A DNA stretch of 64,000 bases. Origin: UBA932 sp031548545 (GTDB lineage Bacteria; Bacteroidota; Bacteroidia; Bacteroidales; UBA932). Numbering within the stretch: the first letter of the stretch is position 1; each line of letters begins with the position of its first letter. The notes under the pieces were generated by a model. It was not told the origin of the DNA, ran no database searches, and worked only from the letters and a program-made list of their open reading frames with translations. Below, piece by piece: positions 49,764 through 58,435 of this stretch. The stretch covers positions 124,001-188,000 of the forward strand of contig JAVBQY010000007.1 of the NCBI GenBank assembly GCA_031548545.1, given 5' to 3'. The translations under genes and the position numbers were made by a program.

Positions 49764-50896
49764 TATTTCTTGCCTTTAGCAACAGCCTTTTTAGTGGCGG
49801 GCTTGGCAACCGGTTTGCCCGTTGCTTTTACTGCGGCCTTAGCTGTGGATTTTACGGCTGGTTGAGCTGTAAACAGTTTGGCCCATTCGTATTTTTTGCG
49901 TTTTTTCCAATCGCCTTTGTGGTAAACATAGCTGGCGATCAAGGGAACTACGGTCGTAGCCTCGGCATATACCATCTGTTCGTGAGCCGTGCTTACTTTG
50001 CCCCATGATGAAGCTTCTTTCAGCGTAGAGCTTGAGCAGGCACCGTCACGGGAGTCTGCCACTGTGATTTGTACGGCATATTTGTGCATGGGGACGTCGT
50101 AGCCCATTACTTCTGCACACACTACGGTGTCTTGTGCAAAGTTTTTGGGAACCCCGCCGCCTACCATAAACAAACCACTGGTTTTGGCAGCCAGTTTTAC
50201 TTCGGTCAGTTCGCGGAAGTCTGCTACAGAGTCAATGGTCAGGTAAGGTTTGCCTTCTTTGCGGCGGATTACCTGGTGCATCACCAAACCGAATCCGGCG
50301 CTGCAGTCGGAGAACGCCGGCACGAAGATGGGAACATTATGCTCATAGCAGGTCTGGAGCAATGAATTTTTTTTCTTTGAATTTTTGGTCAGCCATTTGC
50401 CTGTTTCCCAAAGGAATTCGCGTGAAGAGTAGGGGCGGGCTTCCAAGGAATCTGCTATCTTCTGGATGGTACCGTCGCAGTCCTGTAATTCTTCTTCATC
50501 AATGTAGGTATCATAGATACGGTCGATGTAGTTTTTGCGCAACAGGTTGTCATCGATAAAGGGGGTGCCTTTGTAGTGTTTGTAGCCCAAAGCTTCGAAA
50601 AAGTCCATGTCAATAATGGAGGCGCCGGTGGCTACCACACAATCAATCATGTTAAAACGTACCATGTCTACGTATACTTGCATACATCCGGCGGCGCTGG
50701 TGCTGCCGGCAAGGATCAACCAGTTGGTACATTCCTTGTCTTTCATCATCAGTTGCAGGGTGTCGGTGGCAGAAGCCGTGTCACGCGATGAGAATGACAT
50801 GTCGCGCATAGCGTCGATAATTTTGGTCGAATCGATTTTGGTAATGTCGATGTGTTTGATCACATCCTTTAATAAAGCTTTTTGTTTTTTAGCCAT
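49763..50896 (-). CDS. Deoxyhypusine-synthase family protein with basic tail
   Basis: 377 residues. The body matches the deoxyhypusine/homospermidine synthase family: LILAGSTSAAGCMQVYVDMV, IDCVVATGASIIDMDFFEAL, VPIFVPAFSDCSAGFGLVMH, and FMVGGGVPKNFAQD. The C-terminal SSTLKEASSWGKVSTAHEQ contains the lysine that forms the imine intermediate in DHS. Bacteria lack eIF5A, so the bacterial relatives probably act in polyamine metabolism (for example homospermidine-type synthesis). The last ~30 residues are a Lys/Ala/Pro/Thr-rich tail (VKSTAKAAVKATGKPVAK) resembling histone-H1-like tails. It is the first gene of a minus-strand set with the Mom/GNAT-like protein and perhaps cdd. A small hairpin lies in the 66-base gap behind glyA. 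Confidence 0.85.
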   Translation of the reverse strand: MAKKQKALLKDVIKHIDITKIDSTKIIDAMRDMSFSSRDTASATDTLQLMMKDKECTNWLILAGSTSAAGCMQVYVDMVRFNMIDCVVATGASIIDMDFFEALGYKHYKGTPFIDDNLLRKNYIDRIYDTYIDEEELQDCDGTIQKIADSLEARPYSSREFLWETGKWLTKNSKKKNSLLQTCYEHNVPIFVPAFSDCSAGFGLVMHQVIRRKEGKPYLTIDSVADFRELTEVKLAAKTSGLFMVGGGVPKNFAQDTVVCAEVMGYDVPMHKYAVQITVADSRDGACSSSTLKEASSWGKVSTAHEQMVYAEATTVVPLIASYVYHKGDWKKRKKYEWAKLFTAQPAVKSTAKAAVKATGKPVAKPATKKAVAKGKK

Positions 50897-50962
50897 TTTA
50901 ATTAAAGATTATAGTTGTTTTTCGTCGTTCAAGGGACGAAGAAACCTTTATTCTTTGTTTGC

Positions 50963-52243
50963 TTACCAGGCGTAGAGCGGCAGGCTGCTCATCATGGCGC
51001 CCACTTCCTTGCGTACGGCGGTAATTTCTTTTTCGTTTTCAACATTATGCAGCACACGGTCTATCAGTTCGACGATGGGCGCCATGTGTTGCTCTTTCAG
51101 TCCGCGGGTTGTCACCGCAGAAGTGCCTACACGGATACCGGAAGTCTGGAAAGGCGAGCGGCTGTCAAAGGGTACCATGTTTTTGTTTACTGTGATGTCT
51201 GCTGTTACGAGTATTTTTTCAGCCACCTTACCGGTAAGTTCGGGAAATTTGCTGCGCAGGTCAAGCAACATCAGGTGGTTGTCCGTTCCACCGGAGAAAA
51301 TCTTATACCCTTTATCCACAAAAGCTTTGGCCATGGTGGCGGCATTTTTCTTCACCTGTTCCTGGTAGGCTTTATATTCGGGCTGCAGGGCTTCGTAGAA
51401 GGCCACAGCTTTGGCTGCAATTACGTGCTCCAGCGGACCGCCCTGAATGCCGGGGAATACACTGGAATTTAAAATGGCCGACATCATTTTGGTTTCGCCT
51501 TTTGGCGTTTTTACGCCCCATGGATTTTCAAAGTCTTTACCCATAAGGATTACACCGCCACGGGGACCACGCAACGTTTTGTGGGTGGTAGACGTTACCA
51601 CATGGGCGTGGGGGAGCGGGTTGTTCAACAGTCCGGCAGCGATTAGTCCGGCCGGATGAGCCATATCTACCATCAGGATAGCGCCAACTTTGTCGGCAAT
51701 GGCGCGCATGCGGGCATAGTCCCACTCGCGGGAGTACGCAGAAGCGCCACCGATAATCAATTTGGGTTTATGTTCCAGCGCCTGTTTTTCCATCATCTCA
51801 TAATCTACCATGCCGGTGTCTTCTTTCACACCATAAGAGGCCGCTTTATACCACATCCCCGACATATTTACAGGCGAGCCATGCGAAAGGTGTCCGCCGT
51901 GTGCCAGATCCAGTCCTAGGAAAGTATCGCCGGGTTTGAGGCAGGCCATGAATACGGCCATATTGGCCTGGGCGCCGGAGTGGGGTTGCACATTGGCATA
52001 GGCCCCGCCAAATAGTTGGCATAAGCGGTCAATCGCCAGTTGTTCACTTTGGTCTACCACTTCGCAACCGCCGTAATAGCGGGCGCCGGGGTAGCCTTCG
52101 GCATATTTGTTGGTCATCACGGAACCCATAGCTTCCATTACCTGGGGGCTAACAAAGTTTTCCGAAGCAATCAATTCAATGCCGTGTTGCTGACGGTCAT
52201 GTTCCTTTTGGATGAGGTCAAAAATCTGGTTATCGCGTTTCAT
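50963..52243 (-). CDS. glyA: Serine hydroxymethyltransferase
   Basis: 426 residues, normal length. It interconverts serine and glycine and supplies methylene-tetrahydrofolate in the cytoplasm. Signatures: IELIASENFVSPQVMEAMGS, TNKYAEGYPGARYYGGCE, QPHSGAQANMAVF, GGHLSHGSPVNMSG, the DMAHPAGLIAAG region with aldimine-stacking residues, and the PLP lysine in SSTTHKTLRGPRGG (written here as VTSTTHKTLRG). All are intact. The gene has its own promoter (52265-52295), which faces and overlaps the rmuC promoter. The DHS-family gene follows after 66 bases and may be read from the same transcript. Confidence 0.97.
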   Translation of the reverse strand: MKRDNQIFDLIQKEHDRQQHGIELIASENFVSPQVMEAMGSVMTNKYAEGYPGARYYGGCEVVDQSEQLAIDRLCQLFGGAYANVQPHSGAQANMAVFMACLKPGDTFLGLDLAHGGHLSHGSPVNMSGMWYKAASYGVKEDTGMVDYEMMEKQALEHKPKLIIGGASAYSREWDYARMRAIADKVGAILMVDMAHPAGLIAAGLLNNPLPHAHVVTSTTHKTLRGPRGGVILMGKDFENPWGVKTPKGETKMMSAILNSSVFPGIQGGPLEHVIAAKAVAFYEALQPEYKAYQEQVKKNAATMAKAFVDKGYKIFSGGTDNHLMLLDLRSKFPELTGKVAEKILVTADITVNKNMVPFDSRSPFQTSGIRVGTSAVTTRGLKEQHMAPIVELIDRVLHNVENEKEITAVRKEVGAMMSSLPLYAW

Positions 52244-52264
52244 GGTTAAATTAAAGTTAATCTA

Positions 52265-52295
52265 CAAATGTAGGTATTTATTTTGAGATGACAAA
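52265..52295 (-). promoter_or_regulatory. glyA promoter (TTTG-N19-TACATTTG)
   Basis: Read on the minus strand: TTTG at 52295-52292, a 19-base spacer, and TACATTTG at 52272-52265, 22 bases before the glyA start. It overlaps the rmuC promoter on the other strand. Confidence 0.75.
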
Positions 52296-52312
52296 TTCCT
52301 AATGTACCTTTG
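52282..52312 (+). promoter_or_regulatory. rmuC promoter (TTTG-N19-TACCTTTG)
   Basis: TTTG at 52282-52285 and TACCTTTG at 52305-52312 are separated by 19 bases, 22 bases before the rmuC start. The -33 regions of glyA and rmuC interleave. Confidence 0.75.
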
Positions 52313-52334
52313 CAGTAATCCATATACGCCTGTT

Positions 52335-53600
52335 ATGTTTACATATATATTGCTGATTGTTTTGATCTTGCTGAATGCAGTGTTGTTTTTCCTGTTTTTG
52401 AAAAAAAATGCCGCCGGAGCGCCTGTTGATACTACAAATTTGATAGATAGAGCGCTGTATGATGAGTTGAAAAATGAATTGCAGCAAAAGAACGAAGCGC
52501 TGATTACGGCTAATGCCGAATTGGCTAAGGTGCGTGAGCGGAATATGATATTGAATGAGGAGGTGGATAAATTGCAGGAGATTTTTCGCTCGGAATTCAA
52601 GCATATTGCCAATGAGCTCTTGGAAGAGAAGAGCCGGAAGTTCACGGAGTTGAATGAGAAAAATATAGGCAATATACTACAACCGCTCAAGGAACGTATC
52701 CGTGACTTTGAGAAGAAGGTAGACGATACCTATAACCAGGAAACCCGTGAGAAAGCTTCGTTGCGCAAGGAGTTGGAGCTGATGATGCAGTTGAACCGCC
52801 AGGTGAGCGAGGATGCGACCAAGCTGACCAATGCACTCAAAGGCGATAGCAAGGTGCAGGGAGACTGGGGGGAGGTGCAGTTGGAGTTATTGTTGGAAAA
52901 GGCCGGCTTGCTCAGAGATATTCATTACCGCAAGCAGGAGAACTTCAAGACGGAAGATGGTCGCAATGTGCGTCCGGACTATATTGTAAACCTTCCTGAT
53001 GACAAACATTTTGTGATAGACTCCAAAGTGTCGCTTACGGCTTACGAAAATTATTACAATACGGATGACGAAAATCTGCGACCAAAGTATTTACAGGAAC
53101 ATATTGCCAGCTTGCAACGTCACCTGTCTGACTTGGGGAGCAAGAATTATCAACAGTTATACGGCATTAATCCGCCGGACTATGTCTTACTCTTTGTGCC
53201 GCTGGAACCGGCGCTGACCCTGGCATTACGTGAAGATTCCTCACTGTTTGACAAGGCCCTGGCGCGTAATATTGCTATTGTATCACCCTCCACTTTGCTG
53301 GCTACTTTGCGTACCATCTCGTTTATATGGCGACAGGAGAACCAGAAGCGCAATGTGATGGAGATCGCCCGCGAAGGGGGGGCATTGTATGATAAATTTG
53401 TGGGTTTTATGGAAGACCTGATAGGCGTTGGTAAGCGAATTGAAGATACCTCCAAGGAATATAAAAACGCCATGAACAAGTTGTTTGAATCAACCAAAAA
53501 AGGCGATACGCTCATTGGCCGCGCCCAGCGTCTGAAAGACCTGGGAGCCAAAACTACTAAAGCTTTGCCGCAAAATTTGTTGGACAGGGCAGGCGAGTAA
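52335..53600 (+). CDS. rmuC: DNA recombination protein RmuC homologue
   Basis: 421 residues from ATG 52335; a start at 52302 would lie inside the promoter. An N-terminal membrane anchor (YILLIVLILLNAVLFFLFL) is followed by a coiled coil (about 40-120, rich in KNELQQKNEALITANAELAK). The RmuC domain contains KVQGDWGEVQLELLLEKAGL, DGRNVRPDYIVNLPDDKHFV and the PD-(D/E)XK-like IDSKVSLTAYENYY. A helical C-terminus (LKDLGAKTTKALPQNLL) completes it. The family is linked to suppression of inversions at short inverted repeats and to defence-like nuclease activity, but its exact reaction is not settled. The downstream GH3 gene begins 20 bases later. Confidence 0.92.
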   Translation: MFTYILLIVLILLNAVLFFLFLKKNAAGAPVDTTNLIDRALYDELKNELQQKNEALITANAELAKVRERNMILNEEVDKLQEIFRSEFKHIANELLEEKSRKFTELNEKNIGNILQPLKERIRDFEKKVDDTYNQETREKASLRKELELMMQLNRQVSEDATKLTNALKGDSKVQGDWGEVQLELLLEKAGLLRDIHYRKQENFKTEDGRNVRPDYIVNLPDDKHFVIDSKVSLTAYENYYNTDDENLRPKYLQEHIASLQRHLSDLGSKNYQQLYGINPPDYVLLFVPLEPALTLALREDSSLFDKALARNIAIVSPSTLLATLRTISFIWRQENQKRNVMEIAREGGALYDKFVGFMEDLIGVGKRIEDTSKEYKNAMNKLFESTKKGDTLIGRAQRLKDLGAKTTKALPQNLLDRAGE

Positions 53601-53614
53601 TTAAAACAGATCAA

Positions 53615-54760
53615 TTGAAAATGAAGAAAATATTGCTTTTTATTGGTACACTGGTATATTTGCTTATTTCTACATTCGGCGCCGCGGCAGCACAAGCACC
53701 TAAACCGGCCGATGACAGTTTGAAGCTTAAGATCGCCCAGATGCTGTTGATCGGTTTCCGGGGCATGGCGTTGAAACCGGATATGCCCGTTTATACCGAT
53801 ATCACCAGCTTGGGTATAGGCGGAGTGATTCTCTTTGATTACGATAGCCCTTCGAAAAGCCGTAACCGCAACATTAAATCGCCGCAACAATTGAAAAAAT
53901 TGGTGGCGGATCTACAGGTGGCAGGCAAGGGGCGTTTGATTATATCCATTGACCAGGAAGGAGGGAATGTGAACCGGCTGAAACCAGCCTATGGCTTTCC
54001 GCCTACGGTAACCGCCAAATATCAGGGGCAACTTAATCATCCGGACACTACGGCGAAGTATGCCGCTGCTACGGCCAAACTATTGACCGGGTTGGGGTTT
54101 AATATGAACTTCGCCCCGGATACGGATGTGGATGTAAACCCTGTCTGTCCGATTATCGGTAAATACGGACGCAGCTTTTCAGCTGATCCTGACGTTGTGG
54201 CAGCCAATGCCCGTATATGGCTCAATGTGCAGAAAAAACAGGGGGTAATGGGCTGCATTAAGCATTTTCCCGGACATGGAAGTTCTATGGATGATACACA
54301 CAAAGGTGTCGTGGATGTTACACGGACCTGGAAGAAAGTCGAACTGGAACCCTTTCGCAGCCTGATCGCCTCCGGTGATGTAGATGTCGTAATGACATCT
54401 CATGTGTTTAACGCCAAACTTGATCCGCAATACCCGGCCACTATGTCCAAAAAAATCATTACCGGAATCCTTCGCGAGGAGTTGGGATTTAATGGGGTGG
54501 TGGTGACCGATGACTTAGCCATGGGCGCCATGGTGGACCAATACAGTTTTGACGAAATATTGCTTAAAGCCATTGAGGCCGGCGCCGACCTGCTTTGCCT
54601 TTCCAATAATGGCCGGACCTATGATTCTCAGGTGGCCCGTAAGGCTTTGGACAGCATTTATAAGGCTGTGAAGGCCGGTAAAATCACGCCGCAGCGCATA
54701 GACGAATCCTATCGCCGGATCATGCGGCTGAAGGAGGAAACTAATAAACGTAGGAACTAA
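53615..54760 (+). CDS. Glycoside hydrolase family 3 beta-N-acetylhexosaminidase, exported
   Basis: 381 residues; ATG 53621 is an almost equivalent start. The signal peptide is KILLFIGTLVYLLISTFGAAAA. The GH3 barrel shows IAQMLLIGFRG, IISIDQEGGNVNRL, the NagZ-class KHFPGHGSSMDDTHKG loop (His acid/base dyad) and the nucleophile aspartate in VVTDDLAMGA. It lacks the second GH3 domain, as NagZ enzymes do. Unlike cytoplasmic NagZ of proteobacteria it carries a signal peptide, so it probably cleaves GlcNAc from muropeptides or glycans in the periplasm. It is followed by a WbqC-family gene after 16 bases. Confidence 0.9.
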   Translation: MKMKKILLFIGTLVYLLISTFGAAAAQAPKPADDSLKLKIAQMLLIGFRGMALKPDMPVYTDITSLGIGGVILFDYDSPSKSRNRNIKSPQQLKKLVADLQVAGKGRLIISIDQEGGNVNRLKPAYGFPPTVTAKYQGQLNHPDTTAKYAAATAKLLTGLGFNMNFAPDTDVDVNPVCPIIGKYGRSFSADPDVVAANARIWLNVQKKQGVMGCIKHFPGHGSSMDDTHKGVVDVTRTWKKVELEPFRSLIASGDVDVVMTSHVFNAKLDPQYPATMSKKIITGILREELGFNGVVVTDDLAMGAMVDQYSFDEILLKAIEAGADLLCLSNNGRTYDSQVARKALDSIYKAVKAGKITPQRIDESYRRIMRLKEETNKRRN

Positions 54761-54776
54761 GAGGGAGGCTTGATGT

Positions 54777-55430
54777 ATGTCCTTGATTTTTTCCACCGCT
54801 TATTGGCCCCCCGTACAGTTCTTCGCGCATGCTGCGGAGTCCTGTGTTTTGTGTTTGGAACAGCATGAGCATTACCGCAAACAAAGTTACCGTAATCGCT
54901 GTATGATCTATGCGGCCAATGGACCTACGCCGCTGATTATTCCGATTGTAAAACACTCAGGGGAGAAAATGCCTATCCGTGACGTACGGATTGATTACAG
55001 TACACCCTGGCAGCGGGTGCATTGGAAAGCCATCGTCTCATCCTATCGTTCGTCTCCGTTCTTCGATTATTATGAAGATGACTTCCGGCCTTTTTATGAG
55101 CGGGAAGAGCTCTTTTTATTTGATTTGAATGAGAAAATTATCCGCTTGATTTTAGAACTGGCGGGTTTGAAAACCGACATCCGCTATACCGAAAATTTCA
55201 CCCCGCTCTGTGAACCAATGCCGTTTTCCGGGAGCGGAGATCCGCGTTACCTTATAGATCCCAAACTGGGCTTTACGGCCGATCCACAATTCAAACCGCG
55301 AAACTATTACCAGGTATTTTCTTCCGGTAAAGGTTTCGCGGCGAATTTAAGTATGCTGGACCTTTTGTGTAATGAGGGCAATAACAGTTTACAGGTCTTG
55401 CGTTCGTCTTTGGACCCTGCCCGTTCTTAG
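54777..55430 (+). CDS. WbqC-family protein
   Basis: 217 residues, typical for WbqC-like proteins. The N-terminus MSLIFSTAYWPPVQFFAHAAESCVL matches the family's opening, followed by EQHEHYRKQSYRNRCMIYAANG and LIIPIVKHSGEKMPIRDVRI. Further typical stretches are WQRVHWKAIVSSYRSSPFFDYYEDD and the C-terminal NYYQVFSSGKGFAANLSMLD. The family occurs in O-antigen and glycolipid clusters and is proposed to be an acyl- or aminotransferase-associated enzyme, without a firm reaction. A GAGGGAGG-like stretch lies ahead of the start. The last 4 bases overlap the convergent FadL-like gene. Confidence 0.85.
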   Translation: MSLIFSTAYWPPVQFFAHAAESCVLCLEQHEHYRKQSYRNRCMIYAANGPTPLIIPIVKHSGEKMPIRDVRIDYSTPWQRVHWKAIVSSYRSSPFFDYYEDDFRPFYEREELFLFDLNEKIIRLILELAGLKTDIRYTENFTPLCEPMPFSGSGDPRYLIDPKLGFTADPQFKPRNYYQVFSSGKGFAANLSMLDLLCNEGNNSLQVLRSSLDPARS

Positions 55431-56836
55431 AAACGGTAAGACAGGCTGAGGTTGAGATGGTGAGCGCCTATTGTATTGGTTACATTAGTCGGAGCCGTGG
55501 AGTAGAGCGGATATTCAAGGGTGCTGCGCTGGTAAGTGTAAGTCAGGTCTACGGACGCCTCACCGAAGCGGTAGCCTAACCCCCCGCCGACATTGAATGA
55601 AGATTTGTTGTATTCATTCAGGCCGTTGCGGTAGCCAAAACCGGTACGGGCAACGAATCCTTCATAAATGTAGCCTTCTATGCCAAGGCGTACCTGTGAA
55701 CCGAAGCTGCTGCCGTCGATTACTTCGTTGGCGCTGTCAAGGTTGGGACCGCTGGAGTTGGAGAGTTTGGCCATAGTGTAGGGGGTCATCTCGTAATCTA
55801 CTGCTACCAGTACATATTGTTCAATGATATAAGAAGCGCTGATGGAGAATTGGAGCGGGGTAAGCAGGCTGTAATTCAACCGGGTCTCTCCGGACGAATA
55901 CACGTTGTTATAGGGTGTATTGTTGGAATAGGCTTTGATATAGGTTTGGCTATAACGTTCCAATGAGTAATATAGCGGAGTATGGATTGCGCCGCCCACT
56001 ACAAAATCTTCCAGCGGTGTTACCGTAACCCCTAATTTACCACCGACACCCAGCCCCGATACATTATTAATTTCTTCGATACGGTTGTAGTAGGCCAGGT
56101 GGTCCGCATCGGTTTCCGTCATAACGGCAGTGGTATGGAGAAAAGCATCGCGCAGTACCAATGAGGCGCCCACGGTGACCATATCGCCCAGGTTGGTGCC
56201 GAAAGACAAGGCGTATTCCCCTATATTGCCGGATCTGTCTATCCTGCTGTCTTGGATAATCTCACCGGTGGCGGAGGGGCGATATTGCCCATTGTTATTC
56301 AAGATGAACAGTTGTCCCTGGTCTGCCGCTTGCTGCGCCCAGCTCTTAAATGCGTCATTCGGGCCACTGCTGTTCAGGTGTTTGGCCCATTCTTGCCACA
56401 GGGATGAAGCTACAGCTAAGTTGCCGTCGGCAAAGCTGTTGGAATTGAGGTTATTTAGCCGGTTGTAGGTGAAAGCGATGTTGTAACGCTGTTCACTGCG
56501 TACCGGTTGGAGGCTGTATACTACGCCGGCCTGTCCTACCGCAACGCCTGCCCGGGAGTCCGAGGTGACGGAACCCAGATAGTCTGAGGCGGAGTGGATG
56601 TTGTAGTATAGGGGAGTGAAGGCTAATTCGCTGGTCCGGTAGGTTCCCAGAATAGCCGGGTTCACAGCAATGCCCCCCATGTCGGATGTTAGTGCGCCTG
56701 ATGCGCCACCCATGGCCGTTTGGCGGGCTGTGAGAAAATAGTTGCTTGTTGAAAACAACAAGGCGTCCTGAGCGATTTGTGCGGAAAGCGCATTAGCGAC
56801 GATTAAAGAGCAAACAGTCAAAAAACTTTTTTTCAT
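55427..56836 (-). CDS. OmpP1/FadL-family outer-membrane protein, copy 1
   Basis: 469 residues. The signal peptide MKKSFLTVCSLIVANALSA (cleavage near A-Q) is followed by ALLFSTSNYFLTARQTAMGGASGALTSDMGGIAVNPA, the FadL/OmpP1-type N-terminal hatch segment with its NPA motif. The rest is a string of amphipathic strands ending GAHHLNLSLSYRF with a C-terminal phenylalanine typical of outer-membrane barrels. Relatives carry long-chain fatty acids or aromatic molecules across the outer membrane. It is the last gene of a three-gene set with copy 2 and the tyrosine-rich lipoprotein (9-base gap to copy 2). It overlaps the WbqC stop by 4 bases (TTAG). Confidence 0.85.
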   Translation of the reverse strand: MKKSFLTVCSLIVANALSAQIAQDALLFSTSNYFLTARQTAMGGASGALTSDMGGIAVNPAILGTYRTSELAFTPLYYNIHSASDYLGSVTSDSRAGVAVGQAGVVYSLQPVRSEQRYNIAFTYNRLNNLNSNSFADGNLAVASSLWQEWAKHLNSSGPNDAFKSWAQQAADQGQLFILNNNGQYRPSATGEIIQDSRIDRSGNIGEYALSFGTNLGDMVTVGASLVLRDAFLHTTAVMTETDADHLAYYNRIEEINNVSGLGVGGKLGVTVTPLEDFVVGGAIHTPLYYSLERYSQTYIKAYSNNTPYNNVYSSGETRLNYSLLTPLQFSISASYIIEQYVLVAVDYEMTPYTMAKLSNSSGPNLDSANEVIDGSSFGSQVRLGIEGYIYEGFVARTGFGYRNGLNEYNKSSFNVGGGLGYRFGEASVDLTYTYQRSTLEYPLYSTAPTNVTNTIGAHHLNLSLSYRF

Positions 56837-56845
56837 ATAGTTAAA

Positions 56846-58429
56846 TTAAAATCTAAATCCCAGGGTGAGGTTGATTTTTCCACCGAAACTGTTGGTGTAC
56901 ATATCCGGGCTATTGGTGTATAACATGCTGTTCTCTCTATTATCAGGTGTGAATGAATAAGCGCCGTCTATATAAAAATTCTTGATCCGGTAGCCCAGAC
57001 CTGCGGAGAAAACATTACGGGCATAGCTGTTGTCATTTTTGACAGGGCTGCCGTAATAAGCATAGCCTAAGCGAACGGACAGGGGCATAAGGACCACTTC
57101 GGCCCCTACACGGAAATTGGACACTATACCGAAGTTCCGCTTGGTGTAGTCGTCTTCATACTGGTATTCGGGATCGTAGCCGTTGTAAGGCATCTTGGTG
57201 TAACGGCGGCCGTCATAAGACAACATTTTGGTGGCTCCGTAATCCATTCCTTCATATTCTGCACTGATGGCTACTTTGGAAAATACATAGGCCAGGCCTG
57301 TGCCCCATTTTATAGGCGTATTGATCCGGTAGTCAAAGGTGCCGGAAGGTGAAAGTTCATTGGCGTGATAGGAGGGGTTATTACTGGTTGCTACAAAGTC
57401 GGATACCATACGGTAGCTATAGTCATCCGTGAGGTACATCCAGGTGGGTGAATGGAAATAGGCGCCCCAACGGAGCCCTGCAACCGGTCTCCAGATAACC
57501 CCCAGTTTGATGTTGTAGCCCGTACCGCGGGTGGTAACATCAGACTGGTAAGTCATGTAGTTGAAGCCGGTTTCGAAGTCGCTGTTATTGATTGCTTTTT
57601 CTGTAAAGCTTTCATAACGGCTATTCCAAATGCTCTGTATGCCGAAATTCAGTCCGAAATAAAACTGGTTGAAGATATTGCCTCCGAAGCTGAGCAGGTA
57701 CTCACCGGTACTGCCGTATTCTTCCTTATAGTAGTTTTGGCGTACGGGGCCTTCCATGTAAAAAAACTTCTCTCCATTAAAATAGTCGATACCTTCGGTA
57801 GCACCGATGTATTCATCCGTTCTCGAACTGGTGGGGTCTACGTCTATGAGCCCGGCTCTCCATGCTAATACGCTGGCCCACTTGCCTGAACGGTAAAAGG
57901 CGTCGTTGCCTTTGAGGTCTAAAACAGAAGCATCCGTGCCGTAGGAGTCTGCCGCGATAGCCGCTACAATGGATCCGAGGGTCTGATTGGTGTGGTCTTC
58001 GGATATTCCGGAGGCTGATATATGGGCTACCTGCTGGTTTAATTTATTGTACCCGATGCCCATGTTGATCCTGATGGTCTCATCGGACTCGTAGTTGTTG
58101 AATACATTGAACGTGAAACCCAGGTTGTCCAGCCCGAAACGGGTATACGTATCTTTTGTTGTGTTGCCCAGGTAGCTTGCATCGGTAACCCGGTAGCTGA
58201 TAGCCGGGGTAATCGAGGCCTCCATGCTGCGGTAAACGCCAATGCCTGCCGGGTTAATGCTCAGGGCGGAGAAGTCATCGCCCAGCGCTGCGAAAGCGCC
58301 GCCCATCGCGGTAAAGCGCGCCGTTCCACCGTAAAAATTCTGGGAAAAGCGCATGCCGTCCCATGCGTTCTGAGCCTGTGCAAGACCCATTCCGGTCAAT
58401 AGTAGTATGCCAGTTAAAATCTTTCTCAT
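56846..58429 (-). CDS. OmpP1/FadL-family outer-membrane protein, copy 2
   Basis: 527 residues. The signal peptide is MRKILTGILLLTGMGLAQA, cleaved near AQ-N. The start of the mature protein (FSQNFYGGTARFTAMGGAFA, ALGDDFSALSINPAGIGVYRS) is the FadL/OmpP1 hatch signature, with the NPA-G motif close to that of copy 1. Barrel strands alternate aromatic and small residues, and the protein ends GGKINLTLGFRF with a terminal Phe. It is about 60 residues longer than copy 1, mostly in loops. It lies 9 bases ahead of copy 1 and 6 bases after the lipoprotein gene. The pair suggests a transport unit for hydrophobic molecules, but the substrate is unknown. Confidence 0.85.
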   Translation of the reverse strand: MRKILTGILLLTGMGLAQAQNAWDGMRFSQNFYGGTARFTAMGGAFAALGDDFSALSINPAGIGVYRSMEASITPAISYRVTDASYLGNTTKDTYTRFGLDNLGFTFNVFNNYESDETIRINMGIGYNKLNQQVAHISASGISEDHTNQTLGSIVAAIAADSYGTDASVLDLKGNDAFYRSGKWASVLAWRAGLIDVDPTSSRTDEYIGATEGIDYFNGEKFFYMEGPVRQNYYKEEYGSTGEYLLSFGGNIFNQFYFGLNFGIQSIWNSRYESFTEKAINNSDFETGFNYMTYQSDVTTRGTGYNIKLGVIWRPVAGLRWGAYFHSPTWMYLTDDYSYRMVSDFVATSNNPSYHANELSPSGTFDYRINTPIKWGTGLAYVFSKVAISAEYEGMDYGATKMLSYDGRRYTKMPYNGYDPEYQYEDDYTKRNFGIVSNFRVGAEVVLMPLSVRLGYAYYGSPVKNDNSYARNVFSAGLGYRIKNFYIDGAYSFTPDNRENSMLYTNSPDMYTNSFGGKINLTLGFRF

Positions 58430-58435
58430 AGCTTG

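Noticed and set aside
50910..50940. Terminator or riboswitch between glyA and the DHS-like gene
   Set aside because: A 6-bp hairpin (TTCGTC/GACGAA) exists but no T-run follows, and nothing resembles a glycine or other known riboswitch.
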